A DNA stretch of 64,000 bases from an uncultured Clostridia bacterium (GCA_937880755.1 CALGRX010000008.1:62001-126000); one strand, 5' to 3'. Shown: positions 26,195-35,852, numbered from the stretch's first letter. Notes: a model not told the origin generated them from the sequence alone. Numbers and translations are program-made.

Positions 26195-26223
26195 ATTTTA
26201 ATACAATTTTAATCTTGTGTCAA
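26195..26223 (-). promoter_or_regulatory. Sigma-A-type promoter for the EAL-like gene
   Basis: Minus strand TTGACA (26218-26223), 17-base spacer, TAAAAT (26195-26200). The leader of about 42 bases carries 'GGCGTC...TTGGGGGA' before the start, similar to the leader at 14185-14217. Confidence 0.7.
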
Positions 26224-26439
26224 TACCCTTTTATATTTTATGTCATATTTTGCCGTTTATTTAACGAAAATTCGGGTGTTTTTGGGTGTTTTTACCGCTT
26301 TTTTAAGTGGGTTTCTCGCTGCCGATTTTTGGGGTTTTTGTCGACACGTATCGAGTTATCGGGGTGCAAAATATCGCTACTCAAAAAATTATTCAAATTT
26401 TGTTCAAGTATACGGCGAGTGCGTTATATGACCGATGGG

Positions 26440-26675
26440 CAATCCCCCACCGGGCTTCGTCGGAAGCCCCCTTTGCACAAAGCGGCCTTGTTGTAAAAAT
26501 GATTTTCCAATTTTTAGCAAAACTTTTTTGGCTACCAAGTAAAACCCTTTCACGCCGTAGGTGCGAATTAGGCGAGGAAAGTGAATTTTTATCGAAGCGA
26601 GCATACTGTAGCGAACGTGAGCAAGAAAAAATTGCCACTTGACAATGCATAACGACGTAGATATGGCGTGAGAGA
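26440..26675. repeat. Family B and family C repeats
   Basis: Between the divergent EAL-like gene and the lipoprotein gene. Family B copy at 26440-26490 (CCGGGCTTCGTCGGAAGC, CCTTTGCACAAAG) and a family C copy at about 26555-26672. The remaining bases 26240-26440 are AT-rich with a degenerate CGACACGTATCGAG palindrome at 26341. Confidence 0.65.
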
Positions 26676-26691
26676 TTTTACTTGAAAGGTA

Positions 26692-26720
26692 TTGACAAAG
26701 AAAATCATCAATATTATAAT
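26692..26720 (+). promoter_or_regulatory. Consensus sigma-A promoter of the lipoprotein gene
   Basis: TTGACA (26692-26697), exactly 17 bases, TATAAT (26715-26720). AGGAGG follows at 26745-26750, five bases before ATG 26756. This is as strong a promoter and RBS pair as any in the window. Confidence 0.9.
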
Positions 26721-26755
26721 AATGATACTAATACAAATAACTTTAGGAGGTTATT

Positions 26756-28630
26756 ATGATGAAAAAGTCAAAATGGTTGTCAATCATCGCGATCGTTCTC
26801 GTCTTTGTTTGCATGGCTACTTTGTTCGTTGGCTGTAAAGACAAAGAAAAAACGCCTGACAAAAAGCCTGTTCAAACAGAAGTAGTAGACGTAAACGATG
26901 TATTTGACAAGGTTATTACCGGATATGCTAAGGCTATAGGCGAAGATTCCGCTTTCTCCGCGTTCAACTTCGCTACCAAGCTCAACGTGTCCGCACAAGA
27001 AGAGGGCAAAGCTGCCAAGAACTACACCGTAGAATTTAAGCTCGGTCTTGACCTCGTCAGCTCTCTTGCTAACGGCAAGGGCGACAACGGTCTTATAATT
27101 GATATCAAAGAAGGCAACAACCAAGCTTTCTACTTCAACTATAAGAACAACTATGGCGCAGGATACGAGGCTTACAACAGCACTGCTTTCTTGCAAGTTG
27201 GTGACAAGAAGTTTAACATCAAGGCTGTCGACGTTGCTAAGACCGTAAAAGAGCAATTCACCAAGGCTAACATCCAAATCAATCCGGACCCAGTAGGAAC
27301 CGATCCTGAGACCGGTGAAGACATCTACGATTGCAAACCTATCCTCGACGATGAGATTGCTGCCGTAGCAGATAAAATCGGCGAATACATCAAGATGGCT
27401 GCACTCGCTGCTTCCAACCCAACCTTGTCCGATACCGCTTGCTCCTTCGAGATCAACCTCGGTACCCTTCTCGATCCAACCAACCCTGACGGTTTGGGTA
27501 ACATCGTTGCAGGTTTCGCACCTACCGCCGCTCCTTGGCTCGCTGCTCTCGGCGTTGACCTCGACCTCGGCAACCTCGCAAACGTTCTCCCTGCTATTGC
27601 TATCAAGTTTAACTTTACTTTCGACAGCACGGGCAAAGTTTCGGGTGCTGATGCAGAAATCGTTATCCCTGCTAAGCAAGTAGTTGTTAAGAACACCAAC
27701 GGTGGCAATTTGCTTGATATCACCATCCCTAACAAGCTCACCGCAAAAGTTGAAGTTGAAAACTTCGTTGTCAACGGTGCAAACTTCTCTTTGAACAACA
27801 GCAAATTCTACGATGGCAAAGCTATCAACGCTCTTGACCTCAGCGTAGCTGCTAAGATCAACGTTAAGAAAGCTATCAACATGAGCATCGCAGGCGCTGT
27901 GGATCTCAATATCCCTGCTCACGAATACACCCTCAAAGCCGACGTATCTATCGATCCAACCGCTTTGCTCGGCGTAGACTTTACTGACGCTCAAGGCAAA
28001 TTCCTCATCGGCAACTTGCTCGACGCTTTGCTCGGCAGTGACACCAAAGATCCGGCAATCGGCTTCATCAACGCAACCATGACCTATATGGAAGGTGGCG
28101 TAGAGAAGACCTTGCTCTCCGTTAAGCTCGACACCGAAGCAGGTAGAGTTGAAGCAGAACTCGGCGCAGTTGGTATGGGCTCCCTCAATTACAACGACAT
28201 GGCTGCACTCAAAAACTTCATCACCGGCTTGTTGCCAAAAGCTGACGAACCTGCTACCGCAGATGCAGCTGCTGGAGAGAAAAACAAGCTTACGCCTGCA
28301 GATCTTGTGCCTGTAGGCAACGCACTCAAGAACTTGCAAGTTAAGATTGACGCCAACGGACTTGACGTAACCTTCGCTAAGACCAAGTTCAACCTTGGCT
28401 ACAAAGATGCAGCAACCGGCGAAACCAAATATGACCCAGCTAAGTTCTACCTCGAAGTAGCTGCAACCGCTAAGGTTACCGCTGACGGCATCACGATTAC
28501 CGCTCAAGTAAACAACGGTGGTGAGATCGTGGCTGATGCAGACAAGTTCGACATCGACGTAGAAGTAGAGATTAAGTTCGCTGACCTCAAGTACGGCGAA
28601 GCTGTATCTCCATTCCCACAAGCTGAATAA
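26756..28630 (+). CDS. Abundant-looking secreted lipoprotein of unknown function
   Basis: 624 residues. MMKKSKWLSIIAIVLVFVCM then a lipobox LFVGC with the acylated Cys near residue 24, so a lipoprotein anchored on the outer face of the membrane. The mature protein is long, acidic and Ala/Val/Asp-rich with recurring beta-strand patterns (for example KFNFTFDSTGKVSGADAEI and LDTEAGRVEAELGAVGMG). No enzyme or solute-binding motif is recognised. Strong codon bias towards C-ending codons, a consensus promoter, a consensus RBS and a clean terminator mark it as highly expressed and monocistronic. The opposite strand is open for 613 codons, a by-product of this bias. Confidence 0.85.
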   Translation: MMKKSKWLSIIAIVLVFVCMATLFVGCKDKEKTPDKKPVQTEVVDVNDVFDKVITGYAKAIGEDSAFSAFNFATKLNVSAQEEGKAAKNYTVEFKLGLDLVSSLANGKGDNGLIIDIKEGNNQAFYFNYKNNYGAGYEAYNSTAFLQVGDKKFNIKAVDVAKTVKEQFTKANIQINPDPVGTDPETGEDIYDCKPILDDEIAAVADKIGEYIKMAALAASNPTLSDTACSFEINLGTLLDPTNPDGLGNIVAGFAPTAAPWLAALGVDLDLGNLANVLPAIAIKFNFTFDSTGKVSGADAEIVIPAKQVVVKNTNGGNLLDITIPNKLTAKVEVENFVVNGANFSLNNSKFYDGKAINALDLSVAAKINVKKAINMSIAGAVDLNIPAHEYTLKADVSIDPTALLGVDFTDAQGKFLIGNLLDALLGSDTKDPAIGFINATMTYMEGGVEKTLLSVKLDTEAGRVEAELGAVGMGSLNYNDMAALKNFITGLLPKADEPATADAAAGEKNKLTPADLVPVGNALKNLQVKIDANGLDVTFAKTKFNLGYKDAATGETKYDPAKFYLEVAATAKVTADGITITAQVNNGGEIVADADKFDIDVEVEIKFADLKYGEAVSPFPQAE

Positions 28631-28657
28631 GCAAAATCAATCTTTTGATTGACATCA

Positions 28658-28694
28658 ATGCCCTGTCTATATTATTTAGGCAGGGCATATTTTT
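28658..28694 (+). terminator. Rho-independent terminator of the lipoprotein gene
   Basis: Stem ATGCCCTG (28658-28665) pairs with CAGGGCAT (28681-28688), followed by TTTTTT. Confidence 0.85.
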
Positions 28695-28699
28695 TACGA

Positions 28700-29300
28700 T
28701 GGATATGCTCCGTCACGCCGTCCTCGCTCTCCTTGTCTTGCTTGTACCTATGGCGCGAGAGGAAATTTTTACGTAAATAGATTTAGTCGTGGATTTTACA
28801 CCCCTTCCACCGCTACCGCGGTTTTTCTCACGGTGTAGATGCGAGTAAGACAAGAAGTACGCGGATTTTGTGCAGGGAGCATACTCCTTGTATGTGACCA
28901 AACAAAAACGTAAGTTACGACGCAGTATTACGACGCATATCCGCCGTGAGACACCCTTCCCGAACACATAGGACGGCTTTTATAAGGATGAGATTGCCAC
29001 ACTCCTCTTCAGTCGTCTTTGCTGTCGCAAAATGCACTGGGCGCAATGACAAGGATATTATTGCAATGACATAATGCTGTGTCATTCTGAGCGAGTAACG
29101 CGAGCGTGAGAATCTCGTTCCTTTTGAAGCCTCCTTTGTGCGGTTGAGATTGCCACACTCCACTTCTTTACGTTCGCAATGACATAGGCTATTGTCATTC
29201 CGAGTGAGCATAGCGAACGTGGGAATCTCTATCCTTTTGAGATTGCCACAGCGTGTAAACACGCTTCGCAATGACGTTGTCTATTGTCATCCCTATTTTC
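28700..29300. repeat. Repeat tract (families A, B-like and C)
   Basis: A 650-base gap without a supportable gene. It has a partial family C copy (28706-28760), a fuller one (28830-28950), and three or more family A copies in both orientations (28988-29280). Confidence 0.7.
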
Positions 29301-29344
29301 GTGGCTCGTGCACGAAAATAAACTTTTTTCACATACTACAAGTG

Positions 29345-29971
29345 ATGAACCATACCCCGTCACGTAGAGCTCCCAAAGTTAAGTTTTATTATCTGAGTTT
29401 GCTTGCGATAGCAGTATCATTTTTGGGTTGGATTGTCGAGAATATCTTTCGTGCTTTTTGCAACCGTACTATCGACAGTAGGTTCCATCTGTTGCCCTTT
29501 TTGTCCCCATACGGCTTGATAGTTTTTGCCTTCTACTTGTTGCTGGGCGAGCCCGACGACCTTGCAGTATTCGGTAAGCACGTCTTTAGACAAAAGTCCA
29601 AAGCAACTATTATTTTATCCAATATTATTGCTTGGGTGGGCATGTGCCTAGCTGTTTTCTTAGGAGAACTTGCCGTAGGCAACTTTTGGTATTACGTTAC
29701 GGGCGTGGAACTGTGGCACTATTGCAACGGAATTTGCGTAACGCAATTTACGGGTGTATGTCAATCACTAGGCTACGGCTCTGCCGCCTATGCTCTTTTC
29801 CGTTTCGGCTACCACCCTGCCGTCAAACGCGTGCAAGTAAAAGTGCCTTACAACGTTGCCAAGGTTGTTTCTCTCGTGTTGGGTACGCTGATAATTGCCG
29901 ACACGGCTTTGATGTGCGTGATGATTGCAATCAACGGCAAAGCGCCTATGTGGTGGAGCTTAAGTTTTTGA
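29345..29971 (+). CDS. Putative ABC transporter type IV (CmpB/DUF1113-like) membrane protein
   Basis: 208 residues from MNHTPSRRAP. The longer open frame upstream runs through repeat DNA and is not used. Five hydrophobic segments are visible. The first contains SFLGWIVENIFRAFCNR and then LLPFLSPYGLIVFAF, which is the family's 'FlGWl.E...gkf.nrGfL.GpflPiYG' signature. Members are multi-pass membrane proteins of unknown function that databases name 'putative ABC transporter permease'. No ATPase partner is adjacent. No clear RBS precedes the chosen ATG, so the start is less certain than the family. Confidence 0.75.
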   Translation: MNHTPSRRAPKVKFYYLSLLAIAVSFLGWIVENIFRAFCNRTIDSRFHLLPFLSPYGLIVFAFYLLLGEPDDLAVFGKHVFRQKSKATIILSNIIAWVGMCLAVFLGELAVGNFWYYVTGVELWHYCNGICVTQFTGVCQSLGYGSAAYALFRFGYHPAVKRVQVKVPYNVAKVVSLVLGTLIIADTALMCVMIAINGKAPMWWSLSF

Positions 29972-30023
29972 AGAATTGCTCATACATTCTTAGCATTCAA
30001 CCTTTCTCTTTTTGGCTACCCTC

Positions 30024-30052
30024 TTGACACCCAACTTCTAAAATCTTATAAT
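30024..30052 (+). promoter_or_regulatory. Consensus sigma-A promoter of nagA
   Basis: TTGACA (30024-30029), 17 bases, TATAAT (30047-30052). GAGG follows before ATG 30074. Confidence 0.85.
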
Positions 30053-30073
30053 AAACTTGATTGAGGTATAATT

Positions 30074-31246
30074 ATGATTACTACTATTACCAACGTAATT
30101 CCTTTGGTCAAAGGAAAATTTTTGAACAAATGCAACGTCAGCTTTGACGAGGGCAAAATCGTCGCAATAGGCGAGCAAACCTTAGGACAAATCGTAGACG
30201 GTAAGGGCGCCTACTGCGTAGCCGGTTACATAGATATCCACACCCACGGCGGTTGGGGCAAGGACTGTATGGAAGATACCGTTGAGGCTATCGACACTAT
30301 CGCTCGCTACCACCTCTATACGGGAACGACGGCGTTTTGTCCTACCACGATGACGGCAAGCATGCCCGATATCGACAAGGCTATCGACAATATCAGGCAA
30401 TATCAAGCGCAAGGCTCCAAGGGCGCCAAAATAATAGGCGTACATATGGAAGGTCCGTACCTTGCAGCAAAGAGCGCGGGCGCTCACCCACCTTATCTGC
30501 TTGTTGCTCCAACCGAGGACAACGCCGTAGTGGTGTGGAAAAACCTCGATATGGTGTCGAGAATTACCCTCGCTCCCGACCTCAAAGATAGCGACGTTTT
30601 TACCGCTCACGCTACCGCCAAGGGCGTGCAAATTTCGCTAGGTCACGACGACAGCATTGACGACGAAATTTTGGCGTGCGTAGATGCCGGGGCTTCTACC
30701 GTCACCCACCTATACAACTGCACCAGCCGTCCTAGCCGTAGACAAAACCCAAAGAAGCACCTCGGCTTGACGGAAATGGGACTCATTGACGATAGACTTG
30801 TCTGCGAAGTAATAGCCGACAATCGTCACGTGCCCAACGCTCTATTTAAGATGATATTCAAGCTCAAAGGCAAGGACAGTATTTGCCTCGTGTCCGACTC
30901 GCTCAGCGTCGCCGGAATGGCGACGGGCGACTACTATATAGGTAGCGGAGAGTCCAAACAAGCCATTAGAATCGAGGACGGCGTGGCTGTATTGCCAACT
31001 CACAACACCTACGCCGGCTCGGTGACTGCCGTCGGCAAAATGGTTCAAAACCTCGTGGGCGCGGGCATAGACCCTCAAGACGCTCTCGATATGGCTACCC
31101 GTGTGCCTGCCAAGGTCGTGGGACTAACCGATCGTGGCGATTTGCAAGTAGGCATGCTAGCCGACTTCAACTTGTTGGACGAAAACTTTGATATTTTGGC
31201 GACCTATTTGGACGGAAAAGCCGTCGATAGAGAGAGCTTAAAATAA
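30074..31246 (+). CDS. nagA: N-acetylglucosamine-6-phosphate deacetylase
   Basis: 390 residues, normal for the family. Removes acetate from GlcNAc-6-phosphate in the cytoplasm to give glucosamine-6-phosphate. Amidohydrolase metal motif IDIHTHGG (His56, His58), the GVHMEGPYLA Glu motif near residue 125, ISLGHDD and VTHLYNC His motifs, and the catalytic Asp in LVSDSL near 275 are all in place. It is followed after nine bases by an esterase gene in the same transcript. A secreted-sugar supplier, the GH20 hexosaminidase, lies 4 kb away. No nagB is seen in the window. Confidence 0.95.
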   Translation: MITTITNVIPLVKGKFLNKCNVSFDEGKIVAIGEQTLGQIVDGKGAYCVAGYIDIHTHGGWGKDCMEDTVEAIDTIARYHLYTGTTAFCPTTMTASMPDIDKAIDNIRQYQAQGSKGAKIIGVHMEGPYLAAKSAGAHPPYLLVAPTEDNAVVVWKNLDMVSRITLAPDLKDSDVFTAHATAKGVQISLGHDDSIDDEILACVDAGASTVTHLYNCTSRPSRRQNPKKHLGLTEMGLIDDRLVCEVIADNRHVPNALFKMIFKLKGKDSICLVSDSLSVAGMATGDYYIGSGESKQAIRIEDGVAVLPTHNTYAGSVTAVGKMVQNLVGAGIDPQDALDMATRVPAKVVGLTDRGDLQVGMLADFNLLDENFDILATYLDGKAVDRESLK

Positions 31247-31255
31247 GGAGATATT

Positions 31256-32185
31256 ATGAAATCAGTCATTCCTAAGATTGCTTTTGACTTTGACGATTGG
31301 TTCAAAGATTGGAACACCAACGGCTACAAGCCTCAACAAAATATTGCAGTAAAAAACGATATTGCTTACGACGAGTGCGAAGCTTGCACACTAGACTTGT
31401 TTATCCCGACTAAAGCCGACGGCGAGAAGTATATGGTTCTCATCAATATCCACGGCGGTGGTTGGATTACGGGTGACAAACGCAAACGCAGAGGGCTTGG
31501 CTTGCTCTACGCCGACATGGGTTTGCTATTGGTCAATATCAACTACGGACTGTGCCCTAAGTACAAATATCACGAGTCGGTGCAACACTGCTTCAAGGCG
31601 CTCAAGTGGGTGTACGACCACGCAGACGAATACGATATCGATACCGACAAAATCTTCGTGACGGGCGACAGCGCCGGCGGACAGCTGGCGTGCCTATTGA
31701 TGGCTACCCAAAACAACGTAGAGTTTAGACGTCGCCTTGGTGTGGAAGACTCCCCCGCCAGAATAAAGGGCGGCGTGCTATCGTGTGGGGCTTACGACGT
31801 CGACGCTATGCTCAAAAACCCTATGGCTAAGTGCCTCATCGAAGATATGACGGGTGTGACGCCAAAAAATATCGAAGAATATCCTTATTATTTCGCTATG
31901 CGCACTATCGACCTTGTGGATAAGGACTTCCCCGACGACGTAATTATCACATACGGCGGTTACGACGCTTTCGTAGGCGGTTACGAAGTGCCTCTCGCTC
32001 ACAAGCTCGACGACCTCGGCAAACGCTACTTCGTACATAGAGGCGCATTCCCCGGCGACCACTGTTACCACCTATACTATAGACGTAAGACGAGTCGGCA
32101 ATTCTACGATTTGCAACGAGATTACTTTGACCAAATGCGCAAAGCGGGCAAGATAGCTAATCTCAACGCCTGCACCAAACGATAA
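31256..32185 (+). CDS. Alpha/beta hydrolase (hormone-sensitive-lipase-type esterase)
   Basis: 309 residues, no signal peptide. Oxyanion motif NIHGGGW near residue 66, nucleophile elbow GDSAGGQ near 142, an acid in the 'ITYGGYDAFV' region and a His in PGDHCYHLYY near the C terminus make a complete Ser-Asp-His triad. The HGGG motif places it with HSL/carboxylesterase family IV. Substrate unknown. Being co-transcribed with nagA (nine-base gap, AAGGAG RBS), removal of O-acetyl groups from amino sugars or acetylated glycans is a reasonable inference. Confidence 0.85.
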   Translation: MKSVIPKIAFDFDDWFKDWNTNGYKPQQNIAVKNDIAYDECEACTLDLFIPTKADGEKYMVLINIHGGGWITGDKRKRRGLGLLYADMGLLLVNINYGLCPKYKYHESVQHCFKALKWVYDHADEYDIDTDKIFVTGDSAGGQLACLLMATQNNVEFRRRLGVEDSPARIKGGVLSCGAYDVDAMLKNPMAKCLIEDMTGVTPKNIEEYPYYFAMRTIDLVDKDFPDDVIITYGGYDAFVGGYEVPLAHKLDDLGKRYFVHRGAFPGDHCYHLYYRRKTSRQFYDLQRDYFDQMRKAGKIANLNACTKR

Positions 32186-32200
32186 ATTATATAGATTACG

Positions 32201-32224
32201 ACGGCAACTCAGGTTGCCGTTTTT
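32201..32224 (+). terminator. Terminator after the nagA-esterase operon
   Basis: Stem ACGGCAAC (32201-32208) and GTTGCCGT (32213-32220) with a TTTTT run separates the operon from the germination genes. Confidence 0.8.
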
Positions 32225-32261
32225 GGTATATTTTCGCCCCTTTTGTGCAAAAATCTCCTAT

Positions 32262-33761
32262 ATGTACGTAGATTGCAAAGAGTGGACTGCCTCCATCTCC
32301 AAAGCCTTTGGCGAAGATAGCGATATGATAACTCTCCATTACACGGTCGCGGACAAAACCGCCACCGTGACGTTTTTGGACGGATTTGTCGACAAAGAAA
32401 CCTTCGAAAATAATATCCTAAAGCCTATCAAAAATCTCACCTCTCTCGAATATCCATACCTAGACACCATTAGACAAGTCACCTTGCACACAACCCCCAT
32501 TGAGGTGCTGACCAACCTGCAAACGTGTATCTCCAAGCTTGCAAGCGGAGAAATTTTGTTGATTATTGACGGCGCGGAAGGCGTATTGATGTTTTCCGAA
32601 AAGGACTACAAGAGCAGAGCCATTGCCGAGCCACCCGTGTCCAGCGTGCTTAGAGGTCCTCGTGAGGGCTTCGTCGAGGATATCAAGACCAACGTAACTA
32701 TGCTCCGTCGTAGACTCGCCACGCCTAATTTGCGTCTTGTCAGCTTGCAAGTCGGCAAGTATTCGGGTACGAAAATTTGCGTGGCGTATATCCAAGGCGT
32801 GGCAGAGTCCGAATTGGTGCAAAAGGTGCTAGATAAAATCAACGCTATCGACATAGACGGCATAATCGAATCGTCTTACGTGGCAAGATTTTTGGAGTCC
32901 AACCCCACCTCTTTGTTTCACCAAGTGGGCGACACCGAAAAGCCCGATATCCTAACCGCCAAAATGCTGGAGGGGAGAATTGCCGTGTTCGTAGACGGCT
33001 CGCCCGCCGTGCTGACTTTACCCTACGTGCTTTACGAAAGTTTCCAAGCCAGCGAGGACTATTACGTCAAGAGCTATCGCGCCACCCTCATTAGGTGGGC
33101 TAGGCTCTTTGCTATGCTGTGTGCCGTCATATTGCCGGCACTACACGTTGCGCTATCGCAATTCCAATACCAGACTATACCATTCAAGCTTCTCTTGCCA
33201 CTTGCCACGTCAAGCTATTCCTTGCCGCTAACCCCCGCCCTCGAAATGCTATTCGTATTGCTGGTGTTCGAAGTGCTCAGCGAAACGAGTATTCGTATGC
33301 CCAAGTACATGGGCATGGCGCTTTCGGTGGTGGGCGCAATCGTTCTAGGTCAAACGGCTGTGACGGCAGGCATACTGTCTACACAGACGGTATTCGTCAT
33401 AGCCGTATCGACGATAGGCGTGTATTGCGTGCCCGACGAGAGCAATAGCGCTAGCGTGCTAAGGATACTTTTCGTTGCTCTTGCGGGAGTGCTGGGATTG
33501 CTCGGCATAGTGCTCGCAACGATAGCGCTATTCGTCTATTTGTCCTCTATGACTAGTTTTGGCACGGCGTATCTCTCGCCCTTTGCGCCCCTCGTTACCC
33601 ACGACCTTCAAGACGGATTTGTCAAAGCCGAAGTGGTGCAAATCAAAACCCGACCTTACACTATTCCTACCTCCAATCGCGTGCGAATGAAGACTAAGAA
33701 TACCGAAAAAGTCGATACAGGTGAGCAAAATCAACAAACCGAGGTGCGACACGATGACTGA
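32262..33761 (+). CDS. GerA-type spore germination receptor subunit A
   Basis: 499 residues from MYVDCKEW. An earlier ATG at 32214 lies inside the terminator region, and no strong RBS marks either. The N-terminal soluble domain (about 1-270) has the family's 'fvdKe.fe..il.pi' and 'SSVLRGPREGFVED' sequences. SVLRGPREGF is the near-invariant GerA-family motif. Four or five TM helices span about residues 280-455, and a short polar tail follows. GerA subunits form, with GerB and GerC, inner-membrane germinant receptors of spores. It overlaps the following gene by eight bases. I cannot tell which paralogue (gerA, gerB, gerK) it matches. Confidence 0.92.
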   Translation: MYVDCKEWTASISKAFGEDSDMITLHYTVADKTATVTFLDGFVDKETFENNILKPIKNLTSLEYPYLDTIRQVTLHTTPIEVLTNLQTCISKLASGEILLIIDGAEGVLMFSEKDYKSRAIAEPPVSSVLRGPREGFVEDIKTNVTMLRRRLATPNLRLVSLQVGKYSGTKICVAYIQGVAESELVQKVLDKINAIDIDGIIESSYVARFLESNPTSLFHQVGDTEKPDILTAKMLEGRIAVFVDGSPAVLTLPYVLYESFQASEDYYVKSYRATLIRWARLFAMLCAVILPALHVALSQFQYQTIPFKLLLPLATSSYSLPLTPALEMLFVLLVFEVLSETSIRMPKYMGMALSVVGAIVLGQTAVTAGILSTQTVFVIAVSTIGVYCVPDESNSASVLRILFVALAGVLGLLGIVLATIALFVYLSSMTSFGTAYLSPFAPLVTHDLQDGFVKAEVVQIKTRPYTIPTSNRVRMKTKNTEKVDTGEQNQQTEVRHDD

Positions 33762-34803
33762 CAACAACAAGGTTTACGCTTCTCAGTTTTTGCTATTTGC
33801 CTTTATGTCCACGGTGGCTTTTAAGGTGTTGATGCTACCAAAATACCTCGCCACTGCCACGGGTGCGACGTCGTGGTTGATTATGGCGATTATGTCGGTG
33901 ATAGAACTTGGATATCTTGCGCTACTATACTTTATTTCTTTGCGTGGCGGGATTTTTGGCGACGCCTTGCCGTATGCGTTCAAAAAGGTTGCCGCTGTCT
34001 CCATAATTATAAGTTGCGCCGTCAAACTATGCGTGTTTGGCGGAGAGTTTTGCTCCTACGTCGGCACCAGCGTCTTCGACGGGGTAAATTGGTTGTATAT
34101 TACTTTAGCTTTTGTCCCTTGCCTCGCCTACGTCGCATCTCGAGGACTCAATAGTCTTGGCAGAGCTTGCCAAATTTTCTTTTGGATAATTGCTTTTACC
34201 GTTACTTTCAACGTGTTTTTCGCAAGACTCGAGGGCAACGCATACAACCTATTGCCTTTTGGCTCTTTTGCCGACGCCGTAGGGGGCGTGGATAGACATA
34301 TGGTGTGGTTTGCCGACTTTACCCCACTGCTGTTGGTGCGCTCTAGCAGCGCAAAGCGCCAACGCGCAATGTCGATATTTACGGTGATTTTGACAGCAAT
34401 CTTTCCTACTCTCATCACGGTTTTCTTTATCTACTCTTATGGCGACGGGGCGGTCTTCGTCGACAACGCCATCGGTAGACTGACCGACTTCCACCTTTTG
34501 GCAACTATCATAGGCAAAGCCGATTTGTTTACCGTGGTGAGTTGGTTGATTTTGGCTGTCGTCAAACTGTCGTTGATATTCTACGCGCTCACCACCTCGA
34601 TATCCGTTTTGATAGGCGAACACAAGGTCACGCCGTTCGTATTGTCGGCATTGGTCGTCGTTGCAATAGTCTTTGGTATGCGTGACGTAGACAGATATTA
34701 CTTATTCGGCACTAGTCCGATTAGATACGTCGTGAGCGGGATAGAATATTTACTTCCCGTTGTTACGGGCATCGCCCTTGGGAGAAAGTATGCTAAAAAA
34801 TAA
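33754..34803 (+). CDS. GerB-type spore germination permease subunit
   Basis: 349 residues from MTDNNKVYASQ, the start that gives the usual short N terminus and an eight-base overlap with the GerA-type gene. Ten hydrophobic helices are expected, starting with QFLLFAFMSTVAFKVLMLP, typical of the APC-superfamily GerB permeases that bind the germinant in the spore membrane. The 'FPT' motif region (VILTAIFPTLITVFFI) is present. Length is close to the usual 360-370. Confidence 0.92.
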   Translation: MTDNNKVYASQFLLFAFMSTVAFKVLMLPKYLATATGATSWLIMAIMSVIELGYLALLYFISLRGGIFGDALPYAFKKVAAVSIIISCAVKLCVFGGEFCSYVGTSVFDGVNWLYITLAFVPCLAYVASRGLNSLGRACQIFFWIIAFTVTFNVFFARLEGNAYNLLPFGSFADAVGGVDRHMVWFADFTPLLLVRSSSAKRQRAMSIFTVILTAIFPTLITVFFIYSYGDGAVFVDNAIGRLTDFHLLATIIGKADLFTVVSWLILAVVKLSLIFYALTTSISVLIGEHKVTPFVLSALVVVAIVFGMRDVDRYYLFGTSPIRYVVSGIEYLLPVVTGIALGRKYAKK

Positions 34804-35794
34804 AACGATTATGATATTGGTGCTAGTAGCTCTGTTGATTATATTCGACTATCTCGTGCCGAGCATTGACGTCAGCAAGCGCGCTATCGTGGTGGGGATT
34901 GGGCTTGGGCAACAAGACGGACGGCTACTATTATCCGTCCAAAGCCTATCTCGCAAAAAGAGTGATACGGCGGAATATCAAGTGGATTCCGTAACGTGTG
35001 ACGAACTAATAGACGGTGTAGAAACGCTGGGACTAACCTTGGGCGGTAGACTTAGCCTTGCTCATACCCTGACGATAATCGTCGAGGATAACGTAGTCGC
35101 TATCTCTGCCCTCGACTATCTCGCCAAGAACAATCTAGTCAGCGACCGCACCTATATACTTGCCACAACCATTTCTGCCAAAGACCTTCTTTCAGCTAAA
35201 GCTACGGGCAACGACTCGACCTCGGCTGTGCTGAGAGAGGCGCAAGACATTGCCAAGACCCGCGCGGGCGTGCCCGCTTGCAACGTACGCAAATATCTCT
35301 CCGACAGCTCGGGCGTAGGGAGATGCGTCAATCTTCCCGTAGTTACCCTCAAAGACGGGGCTTTTTCTATTACCACTTCGCTTACCGTCAAAGACGGCGC
35401 GCCTACCTTTTTGCTGGACGAAGAAGGGTGCTTGGGCGTGAGCCTCGTAGAAGGAAGAATCTTTGACGCCAAAACCTACGTCAAAGAATTGGGAGAAAGC
35501 GTGGAACTAGTCTCTTCAAAACTCGACTTTTCTATGACGGACGGCACAGTCAAACTGCAACTCAAGCTTTCCGCCAAAGCCTTCAATTCGCAAAGACTAG
35601 GGCAAGAAGAAAAACGTGCCGTGGAAAAACACGCCGTTTCAGCCGTAACCCACGCCTTTCATCAAGGGGCAAGTTATAACTGCGACGTGTTGCATATATT
35701 CCAACGTATCAAGGCGTTTTATCCCAACGAGTGGGCTTATATCGAGCCAGAAATCTCACTATTGCCGGTACAAGTCGCCGTAACTTTCGTATAA
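34790..35794 (+). CDS. GerC-type germination protein lacking a lipobox
   Basis: 334 residues from MLKNKTIM, overlapping the GerB-type gene by 14 bases. The sequence RAIVVGIGLGQQDGRLLLSV matches the start of GerC domain 1, and the central RVLREAQDIAKTR-like stretch and the C-terminal 'YPNEW..iep' end fit the Ger(x)C family. Family members are normally lipoproteins with 'GC(W/Y)' before domain 1. Here residues 5-24 are a hydrophobic segment that runs into PSIDVSKRA with no Cys, so the protein is anchored by a TM helix instead. The rest looks intact. Confidence 0.88.
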   Translation: MLKNKTIMILVLVALLIIFDYLVPSIDVSKRAIVVGIGLGQQDGRLLLSVQSLSRKKSDTAEYQVDSVTCDELIDGVETLGLTLGGRLSLAHTLTIIVEDNVVAISALDYLAKNNLVSDRTYILATTISAKDLLSAKATGNDSTSAVLREAQDIAKTRAGVPACNVRKYLSDSSGVGRCVNLPVVTLKDGAFSITTSLTVKDGAPTFLLDEEGCLGVSLVEGRIFDAKTYVKELGESVELVSSKLDFSMTDGTVKLQLKLSAKAFNSQRLGQEEKRAVEKHAVSAVTHAFHQGASYNCDVLHIFQRIKAFYPNEWAYIEPEISLLPVQVAVTFV

Positions 35795-35811
35795 CTTGTA
35801 GCCCTATTTGC

Positions 35812-35852
35812 TAAAAAATATCCGCTCAACCCTAAGATTGAACGGATTTTGT
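35812..35852. terminator. Bidirectional terminator between ger operon and GH20 gene
   Basis: Stem ATCCGCTCAA (35820-35829) and TTGAACGGAT (35838-35847) is flanked by T-rich sequence in both directions, serving the convergent genes. Confidence 0.8.

Noticed and set aside
26393..26650. Overlapping short frames around 26.2-26.65 kb
   Set aside because: They lie in family B/C repeat DNA and have no ribosome sites.
26780..28621. 613-codon open frame antisense to the lipoprotein gene
   Set aside because: The plus-strand gene has consensus promoter, RBS, lipobox and terminator. The antisense frame has none of these.
28713..29271. Minus-strand 84- and 118-codon frames
   Set aside because: Translated repeat elements (families A and C), not genes.
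29192..29344. N-terminal extension of the CmpB-like gene
   Set aside because: Comes from repeat DNA. The family begins at the internal Met at 29345.
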